From the NCBI GenBank assembly GCA_029213005.1, contig JARGPI010000031.1, positions 16,097 through 80,096 on the forward strand: a stretch of 64,000 nt of DNA, written 5' to 3'. The position numbers and the translations under genes were made by a program. The notes beneath the pieces are model-generated. The model was not told where the DNA came from. It saw only the letters and a program-made list of their open reading frames with translations, and searched no databases. Positions 36,314 through 45,359 of this stretch are shown one piece after another (positions within the stretch are counted from its first letter, which is position 1; each line of letters begins with the position of its first letter). Source of the stretch: Verrucomicrobiales bacterium (GTDB taxonomy: Bacteria; Verrucomicrobiota; Verrucomicrobiia; Verrucomicrobiales; DEV007).

Positions 36314-37009
36314 ATGATGAAACCGATTGTCCAGATTTCGCTCGATTTGACGAGTATCGAAGAAGCGCTAGAAACGGCTCACATCGCGATGCGGGCCGGC
36401 GTCGATTGGCTGGAGGCGGGGACGCCTTTGATTCTGGCGGAGGGCTTACACGGAGTGAAGGCTCTCCGGCGCGAGTTTCCTGACACACCGATCGTCGCTG
36501 ATCTGAAAACGATGGATGGCGGCTATCTCGAAGCTGAAATGATGGCAAAAGCCGGTGCCACCCATGTCGTCGTGATGGCGCGGGCTCATCCTGAGACGAT
36601 CAAATGTGTCGTGCAGGCCGGGGCTGATTTCGGGGCAAAAGTGATGGGAGATAATCTGGGGTGTCCGGATATGGTGGCAGGGGCAAAGCAGCTCGAGGAC
36701 CTCGGCTGCGACTTTGTGATCCATCACATCGGTTATGATGAAAGGAGAGGGATCGCCGCGGCGGGTCAACCGATGCCGAGTCCGCTCGATAAACTCCGGG
36801 AGGTTGTCGATGCCGTTTCGGTTCCCGTTCAGGCGGTTGGCGGATTGACGCTCGAACAGGCGATAGCGTGTCCGGAATACGGTGCTCCTTTAGTTGTTCT
36901 CGGTGCGCCTTTGACGATCGATGCCGACGCCTTTAAAACGGCCGATGGAGATCTGGAAGGGTCACTGCGTATGATTTGCGAAGCCATCCACCGTTCCAAT
37001 CCTGCCTGA
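36314..37009 (+). CDS. 3-keto-L-gulonate-6-phosphate decarboxylase / hexulose-6-phosphate synthase-like protein
   Basis: About 231 residues of the orotidine-5'-phosphate-decarboxylase superfamily. ATG 36314 (MMKPIVQISLDLTSIEEAL) is the start used. The metal/catalytic motif is VADLKTMDGGYLEAEM, characteristic of the HPS and KGPDC group; LGCDFVIHHIGYDER and PVQAVGGLTLEQA follow as in those enzymes. It would act on a hexulose or keto-gulonate 6-phosphate to make a pentulose phosphate. As the first gene of a five-gene cluster with dehydrogenases and a TIM-barrel isomerase, ascorbate/gulonate-like or related sugar-acid breakdown is the likelier context. Confidence 0.8.
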   Translation: MMKPIVQISLDLTSIEEALETAHIAMRAGVDWLEAGTPLILAEGLHGVKALRREFPDTPIVADLKTMDGGYLEAEMMAKAGATHVVVMARAHPETIKCVVQAGADFGAKVMGDNLGCPDMVAGAKQLEDLGCDFVIHHIGYDERRGIAAAGQPMPSPLDKLREVVDAVSVPVQAVGGLTLEQAIACPEYGAPLVVLGAPLTIDADAFKTADGDLEGSLRMICEAIHRSNPA

Positions 37010-37027
37010 ACCGATACCCTTGATATA

Positions 37028-38059
37028 ATGATGAAATCACCAGCGGTAGTTAATTTTGCGCCCGAAAAAGGATCTGTCGAAATTCGGGAAATAGGGAAAC
37101 CGGAGATCGGGCCGGATGATGTTCTTCTCGAAGTGGCCAACGTTGGCGTTTGTGGTAGCGATTTGCATCAGTGGACGGCGGATCACTCCTGGCCGGTGAA
37201 TTATCCGGTGGTTCTGGGGCACGAATTCGGCGGTCATATCGTCGAAGTTGGAAGTGCGGTGAATGGCTGGAATGAGGGCGACCGGGTCGTCAGCGAGACC
37301 GCCGCGATTATCAGCGCGGACAATCCGATGACGCGCCGGGGGCTCTACAATCTTGATTCGACCCGGAAAGGGTTTGGTTATGGGGTCGATGGCGCGATGA
37401 CTCGCTTCGTGCGGGTGCCGTCGCGAATTTTGCACACGGTGCCCGATCATTTGCCGTTTGAACAGGCCTGCCTCACCGAGCCTTCTTGCGTCGCCTACAA
37501 TGCGGTGGTGAAAAATGCCCGTATCGAGCCCGGCGACCGGGTTTTGGTGCTCGGTCCGGGGACTATCGGTATTCTCTGTGCGGCAATGGCGCGCCTTTGC
37601 GGTGCTGAAGTCGCACTACTCGGGCTGGAGCAGGATCGTCACCGGCTCACCATCGCGGAGAAAGCCTACGGGTGTAAAACCATAGTGGGCGATGCCACCG
37701 ACTGGGCGATGGAGCGCGATGGCCTGGGCTGCGACGGAGTGATTGATGCCGCGGGAGCCAGCGCGACTTTAAAAATTGCGATGGACCTGGTGAGGCCTGC
37801 GGGATGGATCAGTAAAGTGGGCTGGGGACCACAGCCGCTCGGTTTTAATCTCGATCCGCTCGTTCAGAAAAATATCACGTTGCAGGGAAGCTTCAGTCAT
37901 AACTGGCCGATTTGGGAAAGGGTTATCGCCCTGTTGTCGAGCGGCGCTCTAGATGTGAGGCCTATTATCGGCGGGGTCTGGTCGATTGAGGATTGGCACG
38001 AAGCCTTCGAGAAAATGCACTCGGGCGAGGTTGTGAAAAGTGTATTAAAACCCTGGTAA
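37028..38059 (+). CDS. Zinc-dependent sugar/polyol dehydrogenase (MDR family)
   Basis: 343 residues. Catalytic zinc ligands are in NVGVCGSDLHQW (Cys), LGHEFGGH (His-Glu) and LTEPSCVAYNAV (Glu); the NAD-binding loop is VLVLGPGTIGILCAAMA. The lobe that normally binds the structural zinc has no Cys quartet: it reads SADNPMTRRGLYNLDSTRKGFGY, so only the catalytic zinc is expected. The family includes sorbitol, iditol and threonine dehydrogenases. Its neighbours suggest oxidation of a sugar alcohol or sugar-acid hydroxyl before the decarboxylase step. Spacing to both neighbours is under 20 bp. Confidence 0.87.
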   Translation: MMKSPAVVNFAPEKGSVEIREIGKPEIGPDDVLLEVANVGVCGSDLHQWTADHSWPVNYPVVLGHEFGGHIVEVGSAVNGWNEGDRVVSETAAIISADNPMTRRGLYNLDSTRKGFGYGVDGAMTRFVRVPSRILHTVPDHLPFEQACLTEPSCVAYNAVVKNARIEPGDRVLVLGPGTIGILCAAMARLCGAEVALLGLEQDRHRLTIAEKAYGCKTIVGDATDWAMERDGLGCDGVIDAAGASATLKIAMDLVRPAGWISKVGWGPQPLGFNLDPLVQKNITLQGSFSHNWPIWERVIALLSSGALDVRPIIGGVWSIEDWHEAFEKMHSGEVVKSVLKPW

Positions 38060-38064
38060 GGTTG

Positions 38065-39372
38065 ATGATTCGTGTCCTGTCTATTTTTCTGATTCTTCTT
38101 TGTCTGTCCTGTTCTGGGCGGGAGCGGCCCAATATAGTTTTCATCCTCGCGGATGATTTGGGTTACGGCGATTTGGGTTGTTACGGCTGCACCGATATCA
38201 AAACTCCGCACCTCGATCGTCTCGCAAGCGAAGGGGTAAGATTTACCGATTTCTACGCTAACGGGGCGGTTTGTTCACCGACCCGCGTTGCGTTTCTGAC
38301 GGGACGGTATCAGCATCGAATTGGGATCTTCAACGCGCTGACCTATCAGCAGGCCGGGGTCGGTTTGCCGGAGGAGGGGGCTACGATTGCGGATGCGTTG
38401 AAAGAGGCTGGCTATCGCACCGGGCTATCGGGGAAATGGCATGTGGGCTACGATTTTGAGCGGTGTCCGATCCAGCAGGGTTTTGATCATTTCTTTGGAT
38501 TGCTGGGCGGGAATCATCATTATTTCAAGCACATGGATCGCATTGGAGTTCCGGATCTCTGGCTGGGGAATGAAGCTGTGGAGCGCGAAGGGTATAGCAC
38601 GGATCTGATCACAGAGGACGCAGTGAAGTTTCTGGAAAGTAATCAGAAGGCACCCTTTTTTCTATACCTCTCTCATGCCGCTCCCCATTTCCCCTGGCAG
38701 GGGCCGGGCGATGAGAAAAAAGTAGTGAAACCGAAGAGTAAATCCTGGCAGACCGGAGATAGAGAAACCTATATCGCTATGGTTGAAAGGATGGATCATG
38801 GCATCGGGCGGGTCCTGACAAAACTCGATGACTTGGGGCTCCGCGAAAATACTCTCGTTGTTTTTACCTCCGATAATGGCGGGCACAGCTGGTCTCGAAA
38901 TGCTCCGTTACGGGATTACAAAGGCACCCTCTGGGAAGGCGGAATTCGGGTGCCCTGTATGGCGCGGTGGAGTGGAGTGATTCCGGCCGATACCACGAGT
39001 TCGCAGATCGGAATTACGATGGATTGGACCGCTACGTTCCGGAATCTGGCCGGTTTGCCCCGGGATGAGGCGGGTGCAGACGGAATCGACCTAATGCCAG
39101 TGTTGACGGGGGAAAAGCCGGTTCAGGAACGCTCTCTTTTCTGGCTCCATCGTAAAACGCCCTTTCGAAAAAGTGTGATTGAAGGTCGTGCGGTTCGCCG
39201 GGGTGATTGGAAATTGATCGAGTTTGCGGATGGGAAAAACCACCTGTTCGATTTGAAAACTGATCCGGGGGAGACCTCGGACCAATACAAATCCCGTCTT
39301 GAAATGGTTTTGGAAATGCGACAGCTATTGGATAAGTGGGAGAAAGAAATCAATCATGAGACTGGAGAATAA
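38065..39372 (+). CDS. Secreted sulfatase
   Basis: About 435 residues. The start is ATG 38065, which supplies a signal peptide (IRVLSIFLILLCLSCSG); the Cys near its end may make it a lipoprotein. The sulfatase signature is complete: DDLGYGDLGCYG (metal Asp pair) and CSPTRVAFLTGRYQHR, whose Cys is converted to formylglycine; GLSGKWHVG and FTSDNGGHSW complete the metal and substrate sites. It removes sulfate from a sugar or polysaccharide outside the cytoplasm. The maturase is not in the window. The position between sugar dehydrogenases suggests sulfated polysaccharide use. It overlaps the SDR start by 17 bp. Confidence 0.93.
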   Translation: MIRVLSIFLILLCLSCSGRERPNIVFILADDLGYGDLGCYGCTDIKTPHLDRLASEGVRFTDFYANGAVCSPTRVAFLTGRYQHRIGIFNALTYQQAGVGLPEEGATIADALKEAGYRTGLSGKWHVGYDFERCPIQQGFDHFFGLLGGNHHYFKHMDRIGVPDLWLGNEAVEREGYSTDLITEDAVKFLESNQKAPFFLYLSHAAPHFPWQGPGDEKKVVKPKSKSWQTGDRETYIAMVERMDHGIGRVLTKLDDLGLRENTLVVFTSDNGGHSWSRNAPLRDYKGTLWEGGIRVPCMARWSGVIPADTTSSQIGITMDWTATFRNLAGLPRDEAGADGIDLMPVLTGEKPVQERSLFWLHRKTPFRKSVIEGRAVRRGDWKLIEFADGKNHLFDLKTDPGETSDQYKSRLEMVLEMRQLLDKWEKEINHETGE

Positions 39373-40147
39373 AGTCGTAATCGTAACCGGGAGTTGCACG
39401 GGGATCGGAAAAGCGATCGCAAAGCGTTGTGTCGAGGAAGGCGCGAAAGTCGTGATCCACGGATTGGAAGAAGACTGGGCTCGTGATGTCGTGGAGGAGT
39501 TGGGAGCAGAGTGTGCCGTTTCTCTAGTTGAAGATATCACTCAGTCCAGTTGTCCCGAAAAGCTGGTGCAGTTGGCGGTTGATACTTTCGGCAGGCTGGA
39601 TGCGGTGGTCAATAACGCCGCCGCAGTAACTTCGTCGGATATCCATACTACCGACCTACCCCTGTTCCGGAATGTGTTAGAAGTTAATACTCTGGCACCC
39701 TTTGCATTAATCAAAACAGCGCTGCCGGAGCTGAGGAAAGTTCGTGGCTGTGTATTGAATATCGGTAGTGTCAATGCCTGGAGCGGCGAGCCGAATCTGC
39801 TCGCTTACTCCGTCTCAAAAGGTGCGCTTATGACTTTGACGAGAAACCTCGGCGATACCCTGATGCGGGAGGACGGGGTGCGAGTGAACCAAATCAATCC
39901 CGGCTGGGTCTTGACGGAAAACGAAGCGGAGCGGAAGCGCTCCCACGGGTTGAAAGAGGATTGGTATACCGATCTGCCGAAAACCTATGCTCCGGCCGGC
40001 CGCATTCTTCAACCGTCGGAAATCGCAGCGGCGGCGATTTACTGGCTGGCTGACGAGAGTGGCCCGGTCAGCGGTCAGGTAGTGGACTTAGAACAACATC
40101 CTTTTATTGGGAGGAACCCGCCGAAAGACGAAACGACAATTGTATAG
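39356..40147 (+). CDS. Short-chain dehydrogenase/reductase
   Basis: About 263 residues. The start ATG 39356 overlaps the sulfatase stop. The cofactor loop is VTGSCTGIGKAIA, the NNAAAV motif follows, and the catalytic Ser (NIGSVNAWSG) and YSVSK tetrad are in place. The substrate is unknown, probably a sugar or sugar acid given the operon. The last codons (ACA ATT GTA TAG) fall in the first unit of the GTAC element at 40139-40200, so the repeat has supplied the C-terminus. Confidence 0.9.
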   Translation: MRLENKVVIVTGSCTGIGKAIAKRCVEEGAKVVIHGLEEDWARDVVEELGAECAVSLVEDITQSSCPEKLVQLAVDTFGRLDAVVNNAAAVTSSDIHTTDLPLFRNVLEVNTLAPFALIKTALPELRKVRGCVLNIGSVNAWSGEPNLLAYSVSKGALMTLTRNLGDTLMREDGVRVNQINPGWVLTENEAERKRSHGLKEDWYTDLPKTYAPAGRILQPSEIAAAAIYWLADESGPVSGQVVDLEQHPFIGRNPPKDETTIV

Positions 40148-40200
40148 GGTACCATTACAAACTGTACAGGGTACCGTCCAAAAGTGTACAGGGTACAATC
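40139..40200. repeat. GTAC element, copy C, three units
   Basis: Three GTA(C/T)AGGGTAC units (TGTATAGGGTACCA, CTGTACAGGGTACCG and GTGTACAGGGTACAAT) with spacers ACAAA and CAAAAG. It spans the SDR stop and ends 7 bp before the TIM-barrel gene start, leaving no room for a Shine-Dalgarno outside the repeat. Similar to copies A, B and D. Confidence 0.8.
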
Positions 40201-40206
40201 CCATTT

Positions 40207-41097
40207 ATGATGCCAAAACTAGCTGCCTTTCCCAAAGCCTACATGCAAGCCCTCTGTAAAGATGGCTCGATGACCGTCTCCGAGTGGATCAACTTAGCCG
40301 CCGATCTGGATGTCGCCGGTCTGGAGTGGTATGCCGGGTTTCTGGAGATGGAGGATCCGTCGAATTGGCCGGTTTTCCGGAAGCAGGTCGAAGCTATAGG
40401 AAAGGTGATCCCGATGATGTGTTGCTCGCCGGATTTTACTCATCCGGATCAAGCCTTTCGCGAGCGGGAAATCGCGAAACAGAAACGTTGGATCGATATG
40501 ACTGAGACTCTCGGCGGGACCTACTGCCGGGTTCTCAGTGGGCAGCGTCGGCCTGAGTTATCGATCGACGAGGGTGTGAAGCTGGCGGCGGATTCGATCT
40601 ATACCTGCCTGCCCTATGCAGAGGAGCGGGACATCACTTTGATTATTGAAAATCACTATAAAGATGACTTCTGGCAGTATCCCGAGTTCGCCCAGCAAAT
40701 GGATGTGTTTTGTCAGTTGGTTGACGCGGTGGAGCATCCCTGTTTCGGGGTGAACTATGACCCGAGTAATACCTATCTGGCAGGAGAGGATCCGGTTGAA
40801 CTATTGAAACGGGTTTCGCACCGGGTTGTGACGATGCATGCCAGTGACCGCTATCTGGCGGAGGGAACGATCGAAGATTTACGGCGCGATGAAACCGGGG
40901 CGGAAGGCTACGCGAAACGTCTCCGGCACGGCGAAATAGGGAAGGGGCTTAATGATTACGATGCAATTTTCTCCGAGCTGCGGGCTAAAGGTTTTGATGG
41001 ATGGATCAGTATCGAAGACGGGGTGGACGGAATCGATCAACTGAAACGCAGTGTGGCTTTTTTACAGAGAAAGGTCGCGCAATATTGGGAGCCCTAG
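40207..41097 (+). CDS. Sugar phosphate isomerase/epimerase-like TIM barrel
   Basis: 296 residues of the xylose-isomerase-like superfamily. Metal ligands fit: ITLIIENHYKDDFWQ (Glu and His), CFGVNYDPSNTYLAGED (Asp), VVTMHASDR (His) and DGWISIEDGVDG (Glu). It is soluble and cytoplasmic, with no signal peptide. It closes the five-gene operon and presumably interconverts keto-sugars or sugar phosphates; similarity to L-ribulose-5-phosphate or tagatose epimerases is general only. The start is ATG 40207, or the ATG after it. Confidence 0.85.
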   Translation: MMPKLAAFPKAYMQALCKDGSMTVSEWINLAADLDVAGLEWYAGFLEMEDPSNWPVFRKQVEAIGKVIPMMCCSPDFTHPDQAFREREIAKQKRWIDMTETLGGTYCRVLSGQRRPELSIDEGVKLAADSIYTCLPYAEERDITLIIENHYKDDFWQYPEFAQQMDVFCQLVDAVEHPCFGVNYDPSNTYLAGEDPVELLKRVSHRVVTMHASDRYLAEGTIEDLRRDETGAEGYAKRLRHGEIGKGLNDYDAIFSELRAKGFDGWISIEDGVDGIDQLKRSVAFLQRKVAQYWEP

Positions 41098-41203
41098 TTC
41101 CCGTTGGATTGTATTCTGTTTGACAAAAGGAGTCCTTTCTCCAAGTTGAAGTCTCGTTGCCCGCTAAAACCAAACAGACTGAGACACTTATCATCCCACC
41201 ACG

Positions 41204-42433
41204 ATGAGCCCGAAATATCGGCTGCGGCCCACTACGAATGCGATTCAGCACGGAACCAAAACTCCGAAGCGGGGGCGAACCGTATTTTTGCCGATTGTGA
41301 TGTTAGCAGTAGTGGGGTTGACGGCTCTATTGGTGTCGACAACGCAGCCTCCGACTTTGGTGTATGAGCAGGAGATTGGAAAAAATATCAGCACGACGCT
41401 GAACAAGCTGGCGGCGATAACCCCTCAGAAAATTGATTTGAGAGATCTGCCGGAAAGTTTCGCCAGAGTGATAGAACCGGAGTTGCTAAAAATCGACCTG
41501 AAACCGGAGCCGGAAGTGATTGAGGAGGAACCGCCAGAGAAATTTGTGGCCGTGAAACCTCTCGCCGTGGCAGATCCGATCTCTGAAGAGGAAATCGCAG
41601 AACCACCTGCTGTGGAAGAGGTGAAAGAGATTGAGGCGGTAGCGGAAGTCGCGGAGGTTACCGACCCAATTATCGAGTCGATCGTCTACTCCGACCCGGA
41701 GCTGGAACAAATGAATCATGAGCGGACCGCCGCTGGTCTGCCGGCTCCGGCGCCTCTTGAGGTGGAAAAAGTCATTCCGGTGGTGCCCACGGTCTGCCGA
41801 GTCGAAGACTGCCCCGATTTTTTGAAACTGAAGGAGCACGAGCTGCATTTTAATTTACCGGGTGGAAGTCACCGGGTGAAAATTGGAGACTTTCTCTCCG
41901 GCGATCAGCGCAAACTGCGGGAGGTCGGCGAGCTTTTGATCAGTGAGCTGGCGAAAGGGAATCCGTTAAATGCCTCCCTGCAAAGTAATCCCGAAATCAA
42001 TCTCGACCGGACTGAGCCCGCTCTGGCGATCCCGAAGGCAAAGTTGGTCACGGAGGAGGAGCGACTCAATGCGGTTCCCATCGTGCATTCAGTGACATCG
42101 GGGCGTTTCACTCCCTGGATGACGCCCGGAGAGTTGAATGACCACATTTTGTCAAAGGACTGTGGTGATGCGAAAAATTTCTGGGATGCCGGAAACTGGA
42201 TCACTGCGGTTGAGGGGAGAATCTTCGACGGAGTTCAGCAATACCGGATCATCCACGAGAAGACTCCTCAGGAACGGAGATTTCAATGGGTCTACCGAAT
42301 CGCACAAACCCGCGAGGAATTTAACCGGAAGCTGGAGATCCAGAAGAAGTCCGGCTTCCGATTGGTGCAGAGTCAGATGTATGTCGATGCAGACGAGATC
42401 CCCCGGTTTCAGGCCGTCTGGCACCGGAGGTAA
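41204..42433 (+). CDS. Membrane-anchored protein with acidic/Pro linker and BTRD1-like C-terminus
   Basis: 409 residues. One membrane segment near 30-50 (VFLPIVMLAVVGLTALLVS) is followed by a long Glu/Pro/Val-rich linker (~100-190, EEEPPEKFVAVKP and similar), a middle region, and a C-terminal stretch (RFQWVYRIAQTREEFNRKLEIQ, GFRLVQSQMYVD, PRFQAVWHRR) that resembles one repeat of bacterial tandem repeat domain 1, in which a GY/FRPV..AVW pattern recurs. The anchored layout suggests a periplasm-spanning or surface-binding protein. No function is known. The ATG at 41204 is the first in frame. Confidence 0.65.
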   Translation: MSPKYRLRPTTNAIQHGTKTPKRGRTVFLPIVMLAVVGLTALLVSTTQPPTLVYEQEIGKNISTTLNKLAAITPQKIDLRDLPESFARVIEPELLKIDLKPEPEVIEEEPPEKFVAVKPLAVADPISEEEIAEPPAVEEVKEIEAVAEVAEVTDPIIESIVYSDPELEQMNHERTAAGLPAPAPLEVEKVIPVVPTVCRVEDCPDFLKLKEHELHFNLPGGSHRVKIGDFLSGDQRKLREVGELLISELAKGNPLNASLQSNPEINLDRTEPALAIPKAKLVTEEERLNAVPIVHSVTSGRFTPWMTPGELNDHILSKDCGDAKNFWDAGNWITAVEGRIFDGVQQYRIIHEKTPQERRFQWVYRIAQTREEFNRKLEIQKKSGFRLVQSQMYVDADEIPRFQAVWHRR

Positions 42434-42445
42434 TGGGGGATTCCG

Positions 42446-43099
42446 TTAAGAGATCACCCCGGAACGAAACGCTTCCCCGACAGCCTGACCCAGATTGTTG
42501 ACCCGCATTTTTGAATAGATCTGGCGAACGTGATTGTCGATGGTATGGATGCTGCGATTGTATTTTTCGCTGATGTCTTTCTTGGTCAGTCCCTCGGAAA
42601 GCAATTGTAACAGCTCGATTTCGCGATCTTTGAGATTGAAGTTGCTGGCCGCTCTCAGGTTCGGGCGGAAGGCTTTGACCAGGATCGAAGCAATGTCCGG
42701 ACTAAGCGGAGTCTTCTGGTTGACGAGATCGTAGAGGGACTCGTGAATCCGGCTGTCGCACTCCGACTTCAAGAGATATCCATCGGCTCCGGAAGCCAAC
42801 ATGAGACGGACAAATTTCTCCTCCTGCTGTTTTGAGAGAACCAGAATAGGGAGATCGACATCAAGTTTCCGAAGGGTCGCCATATCAAACTGGCAGATTT
42901 CCTCGGCGCGCTCATCGGGATCGTAAATGATGATCGATGGCTTCGGCGTTTTATCCTTAAGATCGTCGGTGTCATCGACTTGAATGACATTCAAATCTTC
43001 ATGCAATCTTTGTTGGAGAGATTGATCATGACTGATAACCCATACTAGTTTTAAGTCTGGCATTGGTTGCTTAGCGTTTATTTGAGGTTCAAACTTCAT
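42446..43099 (-). CDS. NarL/LuxR-type response regulator
   Basis: 217 residues. The receiver (~15-125) has the phospho-acceptor Asp in SIIIYDPDERAEE and the conserved Lys near LLKSECDS. The C-terminal HTH of LuxR type is intact: LKDREIELLQLLSEGLTKKDISEKYNRSIHTIDNHVRQIYSKMRV. ATG at 43099 is used; ATG 36 bp later is possible. No kinase is adjacent. It lies 42 bp downstream of the ECF sigma gene, on the same strand, so it is probably co-transcribed with it. Confidence 0.9.
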   Translation of the reverse strand: MKFEPQINAKQPMPDLKLVWVISHDQSLQQRLHEDLNVIQVDDTDDLKDKTPKPSIIIYDPDERAEEICQFDMATLRKLDVDLPILVLSKQQEEKFVRLMLASGADGYLLKSECDSRIHESLYDLVNQKTPLSPDIASILVKAFRPNLRAASNFNLKDREIELLQLLSEGLTKKDISEKYNRSIHTIDNHVRQIYSKMRVNNLGQAVGEAFRSGVIS

Positions 43100-43141
43100 G
43101 TAACGGGATGATGTAATGAGATGGAAAATTTGGGATGTCGG

Positions 43142-43693
43142 TTAGTTCTCACCGGGCATCTCTTCCTGCAGTTTCCGGGAGACGCACTCCCGCAGGTTCT
43201 TTCTGATGCGGCTCAAAACCCGGTAAACCGCACCCGAGGTCCGGCCTATGATTTGAGCGATAGATTCGATGCCAAGTCCGTCGTTGTAGCGGAGATCGAC
43301 GATGCTCCGGTGCTGACTTTTCAAGCGGTTGACGCAGCCGCTGAGCATTTCGTGACGTTTGTCGAAGTAATCAATTTCCTGCTCAATGTTTTCTTCCAGC
43401 AGCATCAGGGTGTCCTCGCTGAAAGGCATGGAACGTCGTGCCGGCTGACGGCGATATTTGAGCACTTGATTGAAAATTACCTTCCTTGCCCAGGCCGAAA
43501 AATTGGTTCCGGGCTGAAATTGGTCAAAACTTCTCCACATCACCAGCTTTGATTCCTGGAGGATGTCGTTCGAGTCCTCGACATTTGGCACGAGCATAAG
43601 AACGTACCTGCCTAGTCTTTGTTCGTGCTCCGCGAGGAGACGAATAAAGTCTTCGGCTTGATCAGATTCGATCCCGTCAGTGCCTTTTTCCAT
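43142..43693 (-). CDS. ECF sigma factor of the Rhodopirellula/Verrucomicrobium type
   Basis: 183 residues, starting at ATG 43693 (a TTG one codon earlier is also open). Sigma-2 helix: LLAEHEQRLGRYVLMLVPNVEDSNDILQESKLVMWRSFDQF. Sigma-4: GCVNRLKSQHRSIVDLRYNDGLGIESIAQIIGRTSGAVYRVLSRIRKNLREC, with the recognition helix intact. This pattern belongs to a sigma-70 subgroup that I know from Planctomycetota and Verrucomicrobiota, and supports the taxonomic call. No anti-sigma gene is adjacent; the LuxR regulator follows instead. Confidence 0.92.
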   Translation of the reverse strand: MEKGTDGIESDQAEDFIRLLAEHEQRLGRYVLMLVPNVEDSNDILQESKLVMWRSFDQFQPGTNFSAWARKVIFNQVLKYRRQPARRSMPFSEDTLMLLEENIEQEIDYFDKRHEMLSGCVNRLKSQHRSIVDLRYNDGLGIESIAQIIGRTSGAVYRVLSRIRKNLRECVSRKLQEEMPGEN

Positions 43694-43869
43694 CAATGGT
43701 TCAGTAACTTAAGTCGCTGACATGAAAAAATTGGACACTTCTAAGCAAAGTTTTTCGTCTTTTTTTGTCGAATTTACATCCGGAAAGTTGCGCAACAAAG
43801 CAATCTGTGCCGCTTTGCAGCACGATTTGGCGGTTTTGCCGGGAAAATTAGTTGGAGCGATCCCGGATT

Positions 43870-44466
43870 TTAGAACGGTATATCGTCATCATCCTCATCA
43901 GGCGCCGGTCCGCTCGGGGCCGCTGGAGGCGCTTGCTGCTGAGGTGGTGCGGGCTGCTGTTGTTGAGGAGGTTGCGGCTGTGCCGGGGGTGGGGAATAAG
44001 CATTCCCTGCGGCGGGTTGAGACGGTTGTTGTGGTGGAGGTTGATAGGACTGAGCTTGTTGAGGCGGGGCTTGATAACCTTGATTCGACTGATAGTTGCT
44101 TCCGCCTCCGCTGCCACCACTGCTGTTGTTGTCCCGGCTGCCCAATAATTGGATATTTTCTCCAATTACCCGGAGACGAGTTCGCTGTTGGCCGGTGTTT
44201 TTATCCTCCCAACTGTCCAAATTGAGCCGTCCTTCAACATAAAGGGGGCGTCCTTTGCTGCAGTAATCACAAACCACCTCAGCCTGGCGTCCCCACAAAG
44301 TCACGTCCACAAACGTCGTTTCCTCGCGACGTTGTCCGTCGTCCATGTTGAAATAACGATTTATCGCCAATCCAATATCCGTCACCGCAGTTCCTTTCGG
44401 AGTGCGCCGGAGTTCAGGATCCCGGGTGAGGTTTCCCATCAACATGACTTTGTTAAGGTTTGGCAT
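43870..44466 (-). CDS. ssb: Single-stranded DNA-binding protein
   Basis: 198 residues. The OB fold covers about 1-110: VMLMGNLTRDPELRRTPKGTAVTDIGLAINRYF and LNLDSWEDKNTGQQRTRLRVIGENIQLLG. A Gln/Pro/Gly-rich tail of about 75 residues ends in the acidic DDDDIPF that recruits replication and repair partners. Binds single-stranded DNA during replication, repair and recombination. Its 5' region (to 43693) holds no recognised feature on the other strand. Confidence 0.97.
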   Translation of the reverse strand: MPNLNKVMLMGNLTRDPELRRTPKGTAVTDIGLAINRYFNMDDGQRREETTFVDVTLWGRQAEVVCDYCSKGRPLYVEGRLNLDSWEDKNTGQQRTRLRVIGENIQLLGSRDNNSSGGSGGGSNYQSNQGYQAPPQQAQSYQPPPQQPSQPAAGNAYSPPPAQPQPPQQQQPAPPQQQAPPAAPSGPAPDEDDDDIPF

Positions 44467-44558
44467 AGCTCAAATTATTAAGGTTCTTCGTGGAAATAGC
44501 AAAAAGCTTTCCCGTGTTCATGATGACATCATTATTCCCGGTTTCAAGAAATTCCCGA

Positions 44559-45359
44559 TTATGCGACCGCTCGGCGATAAAGCGTGTCGACCACATTGCG
44601 CACATATTGCTCATCGGACAGCCCGAGGGTGATGTCCTCGGGGAACTCAGTCAGTTCGCGGAAATGATCAGCGATCTCTCCGAAAACCATCAGTCTTTCG
44701 CGTTCTCCCAGCTCATTTCTCCGCAGCACCGCATCCAGCGCAATCCGCGCTTCCTCGGGCCCACTGTTTTGCCGAAGCCTCGCTTCGAGATGAGGGTGGG
44801 AAGCAAAAGAATTGTCAATCTGATCGAGAATTTCGCCAATTTCCGGCACGTTGACGGTGACTTCCCGGACTACCACCGTCCCGGCTGCGATGTCCCCGAT
44901 TCGCTGGCAACGCTTCGTCAGGGTGCAGAAAATGCCGCCGATCAGATAAAACGCGGATGGCATGATGTCGACGAGCCGGAACAGATTGCGGATCACGATC
45001 TGGCCGAGCGTGAGAGAGAGCCCTCTTTCATCCATCACCCGGAGATGTAGAACCCGTTTTCCGACCGTTTGGCCCTTCCAGAGCCACTCAAGAATGGCGC
45101 CATACAGCATAAAGAGGACAAAAGTGAAAAGAATAAAAGCTCCCGTCCCCAGGTCGGTCAGATACGGTCCGATGTATGGCAGTCCGGCAAAAAAGGCGTT
45201 AAAAATCGTGAAAATGATCGAAACCGTGATCATAATCGCGAGGAGCACCAGCAGATCCACCATCAAGGCGAGCCCCCTCGTCACGGGCCCCGCAAGGGGG
45301 AGTTGGAAAGAAACTCCTTCCGGTGTCCGAATTTGAAGGCTGACGGTTCTACCCAGCAT
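44559..45359 (-). CDS. RDD-family membrane protein
   Basis: About 266 residues from ATG 45359; a TTG at 45392 also opens the frame. The first residues give PVTRGLALMVDLLVLLAIMI, the RDD motif with its conserved Arg-Asp-Asp-like spacing, and two or three membrane segments follow (to about residue 130), then a soluble tail to residue 266. RDD proteins are found as ion or small-molecule-related membrane proteins with uncertain role. It overlaps the SpoIIM gene by 11 bp (44 bp if the TTG is used), so the pair is co-transcribed; this pairing is recurrent in bacteria. Confidence 0.85.
   Translation of the reverse strand: MLGRTVSLQIRTPEGVSFQLPLAGPVTRGLALMVDLLVLLAIMITVSIIFTIFNAFFAGLPYIGPYLTDLGTGAFILFTFVLFMLYGAILEWLWKGQTVGKRVLHLRVMDERGLSLTLGQIVIRNLFRLVDIMPSAFYLIGGIFCTLTKRCQRIGDIAAGTVVVREVTVNVPEIGEILDQIDNSFASHPHLEARLRQNSGPEEARIALDAVLRRNELGERERLMVFGEIADHFRELTEFPEDITLGLSDEQYVRNVVDTLYRRAVA

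Noticed and set aside
43722..44225. 167-codon open frame opposite ssb
   Set aside because: Mirror of the Gln/Pro-rich ssb tail; Val/Leu/Ala-rich composition is an artefact of the opposite strand.
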